DNA from: Roseitalea porphyridii
GTDB taxonomy: Bacteria; Pseudomonadota; Alphaproteobacteria; Rhizobiales; Rhizobiaceae
Reading direction: 5' to 3'
DNA: 64,000 nucleotides
Assembly (NCBI RefSeq): GCF_004331955.1
Contig: NZ_CP036532.1
Location: 1,612,001-1,676,000, forward strand
This document shows, in pieces, positions 16,248 to 25,756 of this stretch. Positions within the stretch are counted from its first letter, which is position 1; the number at the start of each line of letters is the position of its first letter. A model generated the notes under the pieces. That model saw only the letters and a program-made list of their open reading frames with translations. It was not told where the DNA came from and did not search any database. The translations under genes were made by a program, and so were the position numbers.

Positions 16248-16895
16248 ATGACCATGTATCAGGGACAGTTCGGCACACTCGATGCGCTGGTAAGCGGATA
16301 TGTTGCGGGCAGCCTGCCAAGGCCGCTGCATGTTCTGATGGACGCGCATCTGGAGCTTTCGCCGGCCAATCGTCCCATCGTCGCCGGGCTCGAGGGCGTG
16401 GCGGGGGATGCGCTCGAACAGCTCGACCCGATGGAACTGGGCGATCGCGACGGCGCGCTGTCGGCGATCTTCGCCAGCACGACATCGGCCGAAACCGACC
16501 CGGTCAAGCGGTGCGGGACGATGCCGCGTGCGCTCGCCGACTTCGTCGGCCACTCGGTCGACGACATTCCGTGGAAGACCAAGATGCCCGGTTTCCGCGA
16601 GTATGACATGGAAGATGTCGACGGCTGCCATGTCTCGATGTTCTGGATCAAGCCGGGGCGCACGGTTCCCTCGCACACCCATGAAGGCATGGAACTGTCG
16701 CTGATCATCGACGGGGCCTTCCGCGACGAGCGCGGCCGTTTCGGGCGCGGCGACATCTCGATCGCCGACCCCTCGGTCGACCACCGTCCGGTGGCGGAAA
16801 GGGACGTGCCCTGCATCGGATTTGCGGTGACCGACGCGCCCTTGCGCCTGACCGGCTCGCTGCGCCAGCGCCTGAGCGACATTCTGGCGATCTGA
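16248..16895 (+). CDS. ChrR-like cupin anti-sigma factor with degenerate zinc-binding N-terminus
   Basis: A 215-residue homologue of ChrR, the zinc anti-sigma factor that holds RpoE until singlet oxygen appears. The C-terminal cupin domain (~95-200) keeps its metal ligands: HTH at H143/H145, E149, and the later histidine in VDHRP. The N-terminal anti-sigma domain is altered: where ChrR has H-x3-C-x2-C, this protein has HLELSPAN, with both cysteines replaced by Ser38 and Asn41, and no early histidine is seen. No ECF sigma gene is adjacent. It may have lost sigma binding and act as a cupin sensor or enzyme. ATG 16254 is an alternative start. Confidence 0.82.
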   Translation: MTMYQGQFGTLDALVSGYVAGSLPRPLHVLMDAHLELSPANRPIVAGLEGVAGDALEQLDPMELGDRDGALSAIFASTTSAETDPVKRCGTMPRALADFVGHSVDDIPWKTKMPGFREYDMEDVDGCHVSMFWIKPGRTVPSHTHEGMELSLIIDGAFRDERGRFGRGDISIADPSVDHRPVAERDVPCIGFAVTDAPLRLTGSLRQRLSDILAI

Positions 16896-16937
16896 CCGCT
16901 TCCGCCTCCCGATTTCACAGCACGCAACCAACTCCGG

Positions 16938-16969
16938 CCCCGGTGCGTACCGCAACCGGGGTCTTTCTT
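16938..16969 (+). terminator. Rho-independent terminator after chrR-like gene
   Basis: CCCCGGTGCG, TAC loop, CGCAACCGGGG (one bulged A), then TCTTTCTT. It would separate the chrR-like transcript from the downstream SDR gene. Confidence 0.7.
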
Positions 16970-17021
16970 GTCGGCCGGACCGGCCCATATCCAACCGCAA
17001 GCCAGAAGAAGGGGTGCATCG

Positions 17022-17858
17022 ATGGACCTTTACAGGATCAAGGCCGGCGACGGGGTCGTCTGGATCACCGGCGCCAGCGCCGGCATCGGGCGCGCGGTCG
17101 CACTGAAGTTCGCCGAGAAGGGCTATGACGTCGTCGCCAGCGCGCGCAGCAAGGACAAGCTTGCCGCGCTCGCCGAGGAAAGCGGTCCGATGCTCGGCTC
17201 GATCGAGCCGTTCGCATGCGACGTGACCGACCGCGAGGGCATGAAGAAGGCGGTCGCCGAGATCGAGGCGGCGCACGGGCCCATCTGCCTTGCCATCTTC
17301 AACGCCGGCAATTACTGGCCGACGCGCGGCGAGGCGCTCGATATCGAGGCCTTCGACAAGACCTTCGGCATCAACTTCTTCGGCGTCCTGAACGGGCTGG
17401 TGCCCGCCGTCGAGCGCATGAAGGCGCACGGTAAAGGCCAGATCGTCATGGTCGGCTCGGTTTCGGGCTATTCGGGCCTGCCGGCGGCGGCGGCCTATGG
17501 CGCGTCGAAGGCGGCGATCAACAATTTCGGCGAGTCGCTCAAGTTCGACTTCGACAAGCTCAACATTCGCGTCCAGGTGGTCAATCCCGGCTTCATCGAC
17601 ACGCCGCTGACCGAAAAGAACCGGTTCGAGATGCCCGCGCTCATGCCCGTCGACAAGGCCGCGGCCGCGATGGTCGCCGGCATCGAGAATGGCGGTTTCG
17701 AGATCACCTTCCCGCGCCGCTTCACCTGGCTGCTGAAGATCATGCGGATGATGCCGCACCCGGTCTATTTCTTCGTGATGAAACGGGCGATGCGCTGGGA
17801 CAAGCAGGAACTGAAGTTCGGCGATACGACACCGGCCTCCGTGGTCAGGGAAAGCTAG
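17022..17858 (+). CDS. SDR family oxidoreductase
   Basis: A 278-residue short-chain dehydrogenase. It has the cofactor motif TGASAGIG (~residue 15), FNAGNYWP in place of NNAG, the catalytic serine in GSVSGYSG, and the YGASK active-site pair. The final ~60 residues carry a hydrophobic, basic tail (RRFTWLLKIMRMMPHPVYFF) that could sit at the membrane, as in lipid-modifying SDRs. AGAAGGGG precedes the ATG. Homologues of this type occur beside ChrR, FAD oxidoreductase, DUF1365 and CFA synthase genes, so a role in stress-linked fatty-acid modification is plausible but unproven. Its stop lies 3 bp from that of the convergent MFS gene. Confidence 0.86.
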   Translation: MDLYRIKAGDGVVWITGASAGIGRAVALKFAEKGYDVVASARSKDKLAALAEESGPMLGSIEPFACDVTDREGMKKAVAEIEAAHGPICLAIFNAGNYWPTRGEALDIEAFDKTFGINFFGVLNGLVPAVERMKAHGKGQIVMVGSVSGYSGLPAAAAYGASKAAINNFGESLKFDFDKLNIRVQVVNPGFIDTPLTEKNRFEMPALMPVDKAAAAMVAGIENGGFEITFPRRFTWLLKIMRMMPHPVYFFVMKRAMRWDKQELKFGDTTPASVVRES

Positions 17859-17861
17859 CTT

Positions 17862-19250
17862 TCAGCCCCGCGCAGGCGCCTCGATCGTGCGGCGCAGCGC
17901 GCCCTGTTCGGAGGCGTCGAGCGGGAAGTTCCACATCAGCGCGATGGCGCCCAGCTTCAGTCCGACGGGCACCAGCGAATAGATCACGGCCAGCGCGGTC
18001 AGTGCCGTCGCGCTCTGGTCAGGCCCGCCGCCGGTCTCAAAGCCGAACCAGCCGAGCACCGGAAACGCCAGACCGACCGCCAGCGCCAGCGAGAGCTTGG
18101 TCGCAAGGCTCCATGCCGCGAAATAGACCCCCGAGCGCTGCTCACCTGAGGCCGCCGTGTCGACATCGATCACGTCCGCCTGGATCGCCGGCGGAATGGC
18201 GAGATCGAAACCGACAAGCAGGCCGGTCGCCGCGCAGATGACGGCGAAGGCCGCGATGTCGCCCTCCGACAGCAGCGGCACCGGCGCGAAGATGATGCAG
18301 GCGGCGATCATGCCGAGCGACCAGGCGCGGTGCTTGCCGATCCGTTTGGAGGCGAACGCGGCGAGAGGCACGCCGGCGACACCGCACGCGAAGTAGAGGA
18401 ACAGAAGCGGCCCCTGCAGGTCGGTCGCGCCCAGATAGTCTCCGACGAAGAAGAGGAACAGCGTGGCCGGGATGCCGTTGGCGAGCCCGTTGACGAAGAA
18501 GGCCACGATCAACCGCAGGAACGGGCCGTTTTCGCGCAGGTGCCGCAGGCCTTCGCGCCAGCCGACCGGGGCCTTGGTGTGTTCGGCGGGCTCGGGCACG
18601 GCGACCACGGCCACCGCGCCGAAGACGGGCAGGGTCGCGGCGATGATCAGGCCGAGCAGCGCCAGCCCGTGAAAGCCCGCCGCGTCGTCGAAGCCCAGCG
18701 AGAAGGGCAGGGCGATGGCGATCAGCGTGCCGGTCAGCGTCAACCCCTCGCGCCAGCCGGTGATCGTCGACCGCGCGCCATAGTCGCCGGCCATCTCGGC
18801 GCCCCAGGCATAGAACGGGATGATCGCCGCCGTATAGCCGAGCGACAGGGCCATGCCCCATCCTGCCAGATAGAGAGGGCCCGCCCCTTCCGGCGGCCAG
18901 AACAGCATGAAGGCGGCCAGGGCGCAGATCGGCAGGGCGAGGGCGAACAGCCGGCGCCTGCGGCCGAACTTGCCGCGCCAGCGGTCGGCGACGATGCCGA
19001 TGAACGGATCGTTGAAGGCGTCGAACAGGCGAACAGCCAGCAAAGCCGCGCCCGTGGCGCCGAGCGACAGGCCGACCGGGCCCGAATAGAAGGCCGGCAG
19101 CAGGATGTAGAGCGGCAGCGTCAGGGCCGCCAGCGGCAGCGCCGGCAGCGCATAGGCGATGATGCGCGACAGGCGGGGCAGGTCGGAACTGGCCGTCGGA
19201 AGCGGCGCGCGCATCAGGATGCTTTCGGCTTGAGGGACATGCGCCTTCAA
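17862..19250 (-). CDS. MFS transporter of the GPH/MelB type
   Basis: A 462-residue transporter with about 12 membrane helices. The segment LLAVRLFDAFNDPFIGIVAD matches the GPH (glycoside-pentoside-hexuronide:cation symporter) motif, including the Asp residues that bind cation and sugar in MelB. The real substrate is unknown; GPH-like proteins in this gene context may move lipids rather than sugars. It is the last gene of the photolyase/CFA operon, 43 nt after the CFA-like gene. ATG 19214 is an alternative start. Confidence 0.82.
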   Translation of the reverse strand: MKAHVPQAESILMRAPLPTASSDLPRLSRIIAYALPALPLAALTLPLYILLPAFYSGPVGLSLGATGAALLAVRLFDAFNDPFIGIVADRWRGKFGRRRRLFALALPICALAAFMLFWPPEGAGPLYLAGWGMALSLGYTAAIIPFYAWGAEMAGDYGARSTITGWREGLTLTGTLIAIALPFSLGFDDAAGFHGLALLGLIIAATLPVFGAVAVVAVPEPAEHTKAPVGWREGLRHLRENGPFLRLIVAFFVNGLANGIPATLFLFFVGDYLGATDLQGPLLFLYFACGVAGVPLAAFASKRIGKHRAWSLGMIAACIIFAPVPLLSEGDIAAFAVICAATGLLVGFDLAIPPAIQADVIDVDTAASGEQRSGVYFAAWSLATKLSLALAVGLAFPVLGWFGFETGGGPDQSATALTALAVIYSLVPVGLKLGAIALMWNFPLDASEQGALRRTIEAPARG

Positions 19251-19293
19251 TACGCGGGCGCACGGCGAACGGTTCAGCCGACGGGACGCCCGT

Positions 19294-20574
19294 TCAGCCG
19301 TTGCGGGCGAAGGTCAGCTGCCGGACGTCGATGAACTCGGCGCGGAAGCCCGCCTCGCAATAGTATAGGTAGAACTCCCAGAGCCGCTTGAAGCGCTCGT
19401 CGAATCCCATCGCGTTGATCTGCGGCCAGGCCTGCCAGAACCGGTCGCGCCATTCCGACAGCGTGCGGGCGTAGTCCTGCGGGAAGATGCGTTCGCCGAT
19501 CAGCTGGAGCGCGTGGCGGGTGCCAAGATCGTGCAGTGCCGACGGCGGCGGCAGCATGCCGCCGGGGAACACGTAGCGCTGGATGAAGTCGGGCTGCTTG
19601 CGATAGATCGGGAAGGCCTTCTCGTCGATCGTGATGATCTGGAGGCCCGCCTTGCCGCCCGGCTTGAGGACGTCGCGGACCTTGGCGAAGTAGGTTTCCC
19701 AGTATTCTTCCCCGACCGCCTCGAACATCTCGATCGACACGACCTTGTCGTAGCGCTCGGTCTCGTCGCGATAGTCCTGGAACTTGATCGTGACCTTGTC
19801 GTTCAGGCCGGCGAGCCGGATGCGCTCGCGCGCGAAGTCGAACTGCTCGCGGCTGATCGTCAGTCCGGTCACGCGGCAGCCGATCTCGCGGGCGGCGAAC
19901 TCGGCAAAACCGCCCCAGCCGCACCCGATCTCCAGAACATGGTCGTCCCGGGTGATGCCCGCCGCCTCGGCGAGCGCGCGATACTTGGCCGCCTGGGCGC
20001 TTTCGAGGCTGTTGGCGCCGGTCTCGTAGAGCGCCGACGAATAGGTCATCGAGGGGTCGAGCCAGAGCGCGTAGAAATCATTGCCGAGGTCGTAGTGGGC
20101 GGCGATGTTCTTCTGGGCGCGCGTCTTGGTGTTGCGATTGAACCAGTGCCGGATGCGCGAGACGAACTTGACCGTCGCGCCCGCCCTTGCCAGCCGTTCC
20201 GACAGTTCCTCGTTGACGACGAACAGTTCGAGGAACGTCGTCACGTCCGGGCTCTCCCAGTCGCCGTCCATGTAGCTCTCGGCAACCCCGATCGTGCCGC
20301 CGGAGATCGCCTTCCGGGCCAGATTCCAGTTGTGCAGGATCAGGACGCCGTCCGGGCCCGGCGCGTGACCGTCGATGCGGACCGTGCGGCGGTCGGGCAG
20401 CCGGATCGTCAGCGATCCCTGCGGCAGGTGCAGCGCCGCGCGCAGCGCCAGCTTTGCCTTGAACGGAAGACCGCGCAGATAGCGGCCGATATTGTTCTTT
20501 GTCAGCGGTTCTGCGGCGGCGATCACCTCGCGCACCACGTCGCCCGAACCACGCATCATATTCGTTGAGGCCAT
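19294..20574 (-). CDS. Cyclopropane-fatty-acyl-phospholipid synthase family methyltransferase
   Basis: A 426-residue SAM-dependent enzyme of the CFA synthase family, which methylates or cyclopropanates double bonds of membrane phospholipid acyl chains. Motifs: HYDLGNDFYALWLDPSMTYS (~residue 145), the SAM loop LEIGCGWGGFAEFA (~195), and KVVSIEMFEAVGEEYWE (~255). An upstream in-frame ATG (20622) would add 16 residues. The gene sits directly after DUF1365 and an FAD oxidoreductase. In Rhodobacter such CFA-like enzymes belong to the sigma-E regulon, and one acts in furan fatty-acid synthesis, so a true cyclopropane product is not certain. Confidence 0.9.
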   Translation of the reverse strand: MASTNMMRGSGDVVREVIAAAEPLTKNNIGRYLRGLPFKAKLALRAALHLPQGSLTIRLPDRRTVRIDGHAPGPDGVLILHNWNLARKAISGGTIGVAESYMDGDWESPDVTTFLELFVVNEELSERLARAGATVKFVSRIRHWFNRNTKTRAQKNIAAHYDLGNDFYALWLDPSMTYSSALYETGANSLESAQAAKYRALAEAAGITRDDHVLEIGCGWGGFAEFAAREIGCRVTGLTISREQFDFARERIRLAGLNDKVTIKFQDYRDETERYDKVVSIEMFEAVGEEYWETYFAKVRDVLKPGGKAGLQIITIDEKAFPIYRKQPDFIQRYVFPGGMLPPPSALHDLGTRHALQLIGERIFPQDYARTLSEWRDRFWQAWPQINAMGFDERFKRLWEFYLYYCEAGFRAEFIDVRQLTFARNG

Positions 20575-20636
20575 CTTACCCGTCCGCCTGCCTGTTCCGG
20601 TCCCGGGGCGCGCGGCAGCCATACGCGCCTTGCCGT

Positions 20637-21500
20637 TTATTCGGCGGGGCCGGGCGCAGCGTCGTCATAGGAGACCGGTTGCGGCGGCTTGCCCCGCGAG
20701 ATGAATTTTGCGCCCTTGATCCATAATTTCAAGGCTTCCCAATGGATTCCGGCGACAACCTTAAGCGTCATGAAGGGCAGGCGCCCCACCTGACCGGCGA
20801 GTGAGGCGCTCGTCAGGGGCCGCGCCGTGCCCGAGAAGGTGGCCGACAGAACCGGGTCGGCGCCTTCGGTTTCGAGGATGCGCAGGCGCACCGTCTCGCC
20901 CGGCGGCACGATGCGGAAATGATATCGCATGCCCATCTCGATGAACGGGGAGACGTAGAAGATCTTGGTGCGCTCCTGGCGCAGTCCTGCGGGGCCGAGC
21001 TCGCCTCGTTCGACCTTGCACACATAGGTGTGCCGCTCGCCGAACGTGTTGCGAACCTCGTAGATGACCGTCGTCAGCGCCTCGGCACGATCATAGCAGA
21101 AATAGACCGACAGCGGGTTGAAGACGAAGCCCATCAGGCGCGGATAGGCCAGCAGCAGGATGCGTTCCGGCCGCCCAGCGCCCGCTTCCTCGGCCAGCCT
21201 CGCCGCATGGTCGCGCAGGCGCGCATGCCCGCCATCCGCCGGCAGATGATCGCCCTCGTGAAACGAGACCAGATTGCGCCGGTTGACGGAGAACAGCGCC
21301 GAGGCGCGGTCGGCTTCCTCCAGCCGGTCGAGGTCGAACAGGCCGGTGAACACCCGGTACGTGAACCGGTGTCCGAACGGTTTGAGGCGCGCATGCATGA
21401 CCTTGCCCGGATAGAGCAGGGCGGCCGCGTCCGGCGGCGCGAACAGCGCAACGCCGTCCGTCGCAGGACCATGGCCGGAAACTGTCACATGCGCGGTCAT
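20637..21500 (-). CDS. DUF1365 domain-containing protein
   Basis: A 287-residue protein covering the whole DUF1365 family. Conserved blocks: YPGKVMHARLKPFGHRFTYR near the N-terminus, LSVYFCYDR (~160), EVRNTFGERHTYV and the membrane-proximal end SLAGQVGRLPFMTLKVVAGI with WEALKLWIKGAKF. No enzyme activity is established for the family. It sits between the FAD oxidoreductase (9 nt away) and the CFA-like gene, an order kept in many proteobacteria, and so probably acts on the same lipid substrate. Confidence 0.9.
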   Translation of the reverse strand: MTAHVTVSGHGPATDGVALFAPPDAAALLYPGKVMHARLKPFGHRFTYRVFTGLFDLDRLEEADRASALFSVNRRNLVSFHEGDHLPADGGHARLRDHAARLAEEAGAGRPERILLLAYPRLMGFVFNPLSVYFCYDRAEALTTVIYEVRNTFGERHTYVCKVERGELGPAGLRQERTKIFYVSPFIEMGMRYHFRIVPPGETVRLRILETEGADPVLSATFSGTARPLTSASLAGQVGRLPFMTLKVVAGIHWEALKLWIKGAKFISRGKPPQPVSYDDAAPGPAE

Positions 21501-21509
21501 CTCGGCAGC

Positions 21510-22868
21510 CTACTCCGCCGCCACCGGCAGCGGCAAATCGACCGGCCGTGCGGCCGGCTCTTCGGACCGCCACGGAATGTGCCCGCCCAGGGCCTCCGCC
21601 GCCGCAAGACCCGAGCGCAGCCCGTCCTCATGGAAGCCGAAGCCGGTCCAGGCCCCGGCGAACCAGGTGTCGCGGCGCCCCTGGATCAGCGGCAGGCGCG
21701 CCTGCGCGGCGAGCGCGCCGGCGTCATATTGCGGGTGGTCGAACGTCCACTCGCCGAAGACGGTCCCCGGCGCGGGCTCGCGGGTCGGATTGAGCGTGAC
21801 GAAAAGCGGATAGCGCTGGTCGATGTTCTGCAGCCGGTTCATCCAGTAGGTCAGACAGATCTCGCTGTCATCGCCCGTGCCGCTGCTGCGCAGATAGTTC
21901 CACGCCGCCCACGCCGCGCGCCGGCAGGGCATGAAGCTGGGGTCGCGATGCAGCACGACCCGGTTGGGCTTGTAGGGAATGGCGGACAGGATGTCCGCTT
22001 CGTTGGCATCGGCATCGCCCAGCATGGCGAGCGCCTGGTCCGAGTGGCCGGCGATGACGACGGCGTCGAAATGCTCGCGTCCGTGCGCGGTCTCCACCAC
22101 CGCGCCGCCCGTTGCGGGCCGCTCGATGCGCGTCACCGGCGCGCCGCAACGGATGTCGCCGATCGGCGCGAGCAGCTTCGCAAGGTAGTTGCGCGAGCCG
22201 CCCGAGACCGTGCGCCAAAGCGGCGGGCGGGTTTCCATCAGCCGGTGGTTCTCGAAGAACTGGATGAAGGAGCGGGCGGGAAAGTCGAGCATCTTGACGC
22301 GCGGGGTCGACCAGATCGCCGCGGCCATCGGGATCAGATAGTCGTCGCGGAAGCGCTTCGAGAAGCGGCGTTCGGCCAGATAGTCGCCGATCGACAGCCG
22401 GTCCAGCATGCCGCTGTCGCGGTCGCGCCGCGCCTGTCGGTTGAACCGCAGGATCTCGCGCAGCATCCACAGAAAGCCCGGCGAGACGAGGTTCCGCTTC
22501 TGCGCGAACACGGTCAGGTAGTTCTGGCCGCACCATTCGCGCACGCCGCCGTCGAGCGACATCGAAAAGCTCATGTTGGTCGTCTCGCACGCAATGTCGA
22601 GATGATCGAACAGGGCGCACAGTTCGGGATAGTTGCGTTCGTTGAAGACGATGAAGCCCACATCGACCGGAATGTGCCTGCCGTCATAATCGACATCGAC
22701 CGTGCGCGTATGCCCGCCGGGCCGGTCGTCGGCCTCGTAGAGCGCGACCTGATGTCGGCGGGACAGCGACCAGGCCGCCGATGCGCCCGAAATTCCGCTG
22801 CCGATCACGGCCACACGCTTGCTCTGGCCGGACACGGCGAACTGCCCCGGCCCCGGTTTGATGTTCAC
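21510..22868 (-). CDS. FAD-dependent oxidoreductase (amine-oxidase-like fold)
   Basis: A 452-residue flavoprotein. The N-terminal dinucleotide motif VIGSGISGASAAWSLSRRH is followed by YEADDRPGGHTRTV, the ribose-binding loop typical of amine-oxidase/desaturase-like enzymes. The C-terminal FAD contact is WFAGAWTGFGFHEDGLRSGL. Homologues beside CFA synthase and DUF1365 are thought to oxidise fatty-acyl chains. The start is GTG, overlapping the photolyase TGA (GTGA), so translation is coupled. The protein is likely soluble or peripherally membrane-bound; no signal peptide was seen. Confidence 0.9.
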   Translation of the reverse strand: MNIKPGPGQFAVSGQSKRVAVIGSGISGASAAWSLSRRHQVALYEADDRPGGHTRTVDVDYDGRHIPVDVGFIVFNERNYPELCALFDHLDIACETTNMSFSMSLDGGVREWCGQNYLTVFAQKRNLVSPGFLWMLREILRFNRQARRDRDSGMLDRLSIGDYLAERRFSKRFRDDYLIPMAAAIWSTPRVKMLDFPARSFIQFFENHRLMETRPPLWRTVSGGSRNYLAKLLAPIGDIRCGAPVTRIERPATGGAVVETAHGREHFDAVVIAGHSDQALAMLGDADANEADILSAIPYKPNRVVLHRDPSFMPCRRAAWAAWNYLRSSGTGDDSEICLTYWMNRLQNIDQRYPLFVTLNPTREPAPGTVFGEWTFDHPQYDAGALAAQARLPLIQGRRDTWFAGAWTGFGFHEDGLRSGLAAAEALGGHIPWRSEEPAARPVDLPLPVAAE

Positions 22869-24340
22869 GCGGCTTGCCCCCTCATCTCGTTGTAGGCGTC
22901 GAGCGCACGTTCGCGCGCCCGCTTGTGTTCGACCATAGGTTCCGGATAGGTGCTGCCAAGGCTAACCTTCGCTTTTTCCAGCACTTTTCGCGGCGCTTCC
23001 CACGGCTTGTGGATGTACTTGTCCGGCAGATCGGAAAGTTCCGGCACGAACCGGCGCACATATGCGCCGTCCGGATCGAACTTCTCGCCCTGCAGGATCG
23101 GATTGAAGATGCGGAAATAGGGCGCCGCATCGGCGCCCGATCCGGCGACCCATTGCCAGCTTGCCGCGTTCGAGGCCGGATCGCCGTCGACGAGCGTGTC
23201 CCAGAACCAGTCCTCGCCCCGGCGCCAGTCGATCATCAGATGCTTGATCAGGAACGATGCCGTGATCATCCGCACCCGGTTGTGCATCCACCCCGTCTGC
23301 CAGAGTTGGCGCATGCCCGCATCGACGATCGGATAGCCGGTTCGGCCCTTATGCCATGCCTCGAGCGCGTCCTCCGACCCCTCCCAGGGAAAGGCGTCGA
23401 ACGTGTCGTTGAAATTGGCCGTGCGCAGGTCCGGAAAGTTGACGAGGAGGTGATAGGAGAACTCGCGCCAGGCGAGTTCCTTGTGGAATTTCTCCAGTTG
23501 CTTCTTCGCCACGCCCTCGGCCGCCGCGGCCGCGTACCAGATGTCCGATGGCGTGATTTCGCCGAACGCCAGATGTGGCGACAGGCGCGAGGTGCCGTCG
23601 ACCCCGGGCAGGTCGCGCTTCCTGCCGTAGTCGGCCAGCGCGTCGGCGCAGAACGCCTTCAGCCGTTCATGCGCGCCCTTTTCGCCCGGCGTCCAGGTCG
23701 CCGCGATGCCACCCGACCAGTCCGGCCCGGTCGGCAGCAGGTCCCAGTCAGCCAGGTCGTCGCTTTCGATCGTGCCGTCGTAAGCGGTCGCCGTTCCAGG
23801 CGCCGGATCAGGCCTGCGCGGCTCGCCTTCGCCGATAAAGGCCCGCCAGAAGGGAGAATAGACCTTGTAATAGCCGCCCGAGCCGGTCTTCAGCTTCGTC
23901 GGCTCGTGCATCAGCGCGCCGGCAAAGCTCTTCACTGTCAGGCCGCGATCGGCGAGCGATGCCTTGATCTCGCTGTCGAGTGCGATCGCCTCGGGCCCGT
24001 AGCGGCGGTTCCACACCACGCTCTGCGCGCCGGTTCGGTTGATGATGTCGTCGAGCACGGCGCGCGGGTCGCCCCGGCGCAGGATCAGCGTCAGGCCGAT
24101 ACCGCCGAGCGCCGACCCGAGCGCGGTCAGCGAATGATGCAGCCACCAGCGCTGCGCGCCGCCGGGCGGCCGGCCGCTCGCGCCGGTCTCGTCCAGCACG
24201 AACAGGGCGATCACCGGCCTGCCCGACGCGGCGGCCGCCGACAACGCGCCATTGTCACGCAGACGCAGGTCGGCGCGAAACCAGACGATGACGGGCGCGT
24301 CGGGCAGGTCCGTCGGTCGCGTGCGGTCTTGGTCAGGCAT
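22865..24340 (-). CDS. phrB: Deoxyribodipyrimidine photolyase
   Basis: A 491-residue class I CPD photolyase/cryptochrome-family protein that repairs UV pyrimidine dimers with blue light. The N-terminal antenna domain opens VIVWFRADLRLRDNGAL; the FAD domain shows AWREFSYHLL, WHKGRTGYPIVDAGMRQLWQ, WMHNRVRMITASFLIKHLM and NAASWQWVAGSG, the photolyase signature. It heads an operon with four likely lipid-modification or transport genes. An upstream TGATCC-N18-TAG element resembles a sigma-E promoter, matching the known photo-oxidative-stress control of phrA in Rhodobacter. ATG 24340 was used; the codon before it is TTG. Confidence 0.94.
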   Translation of the reverse strand: MPDQDRTRPTDLPDAPVIVWFRADLRLRDNGALSAAAASGRPVIALFVLDETGASGRPPGGAQRWWLHHSLTALGSALGGIGLTLILRRGDPRAVLDDIINRTGAQSVVWNRRYGPEAIALDSEIKASLADRGLTVKSFAGALMHEPTKLKTGSGGYYKVYSPFWRAFIGEGEPRRPDPAPGTATAYDGTIESDDLADWDLLPTGPDWSGGIAATWTPGEKGAHERLKAFCADALADYGRKRDLPGVDGTSRLSPHLAFGEITPSDIWYAAAAAEGVAKKQLEKFHKELAWREFSYHLLVNFPDLRTANFNDTFDAFPWEGSEDALEAWHKGRTGYPIVDAGMRQLWQTGWMHNRVRMITASFLIKHLMIDWRRGEDWFWDTLVDGDPASNAASWQWVAGSGADAAPYFRIFNPILQGEKFDPDGAYVRRFVPELSDLPDKYIHKPWEAPRKVLEKAKVSLGSTYPEPMVEHKRARERALDAYNEMRGQAA

Positions 24341-24395
24341 CAAGCGGAAGGAAATCCGGATCGGAATGTGGAATCGTCGGGCGGGTCATCGAACG

Positions 24396-24424
24396 TGCTA
24401 CGCCCGCCGCGGGCGTGTGGATCA
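24396..24424 (-). promoter_or_regulatory. Candidate sigma-E promoter of the photolyase operon
   Basis: On the minus strand: TGATCC (24424-24419), 18 nt, then TAGCA (24400-24396). It has the same hexamer and spacing as the element before the chrR-like gene, and lies about 56 nt upstream of the phrB ATG. The N18 spacer also contains a GC-rich dyad (CGCCCGC/GCGGGCG). Confidence 0.65.
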
Positions 24425-24434
24425 GCGCCGATGA

Positions 24435-25469
<1,035 letters not shown>

Positions 25470-25516
25470 GCCGCCGTGCCCGTGCGGCGATCAGCGTGGC
25501 GAATGCGTTGGAAGGA

Positions 25517-25591
25517 TGGCTCCCCAGGCAGGATTCGAACCTGCGACCGATCGATTAACAGTCGAGCGCTCTACCGCTGAGCTACTGGGGA
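25517..25591 (-). tRNA. tRNA-Asn (GTT)
   Basis: Complete cloverleaf on the minus strand: acceptor TCCCCAG/CTGGGGA, anticodon loop CTGTTAA (anticodon GTT), T arm GGTTCGAATCC, discriminator G, and an encoded CCA. Confidence 0.97.
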
Positions 25592-25756
25592 AAACTCGAT
25601 TGCCGGCGGCCTATAACAGGCCCGGCACCGATTTGAAAAGGGCAAAGATGCCCGAGCGCGGGCCGCGCGCCGTTTTTGTCGTGTGCGCTCTTGAAGTCGT
25701 GTCCGCGACCGCTCACGTCAAGGCCGGTGCCCGCGGCGGGCAAGCACGAGACCCCG

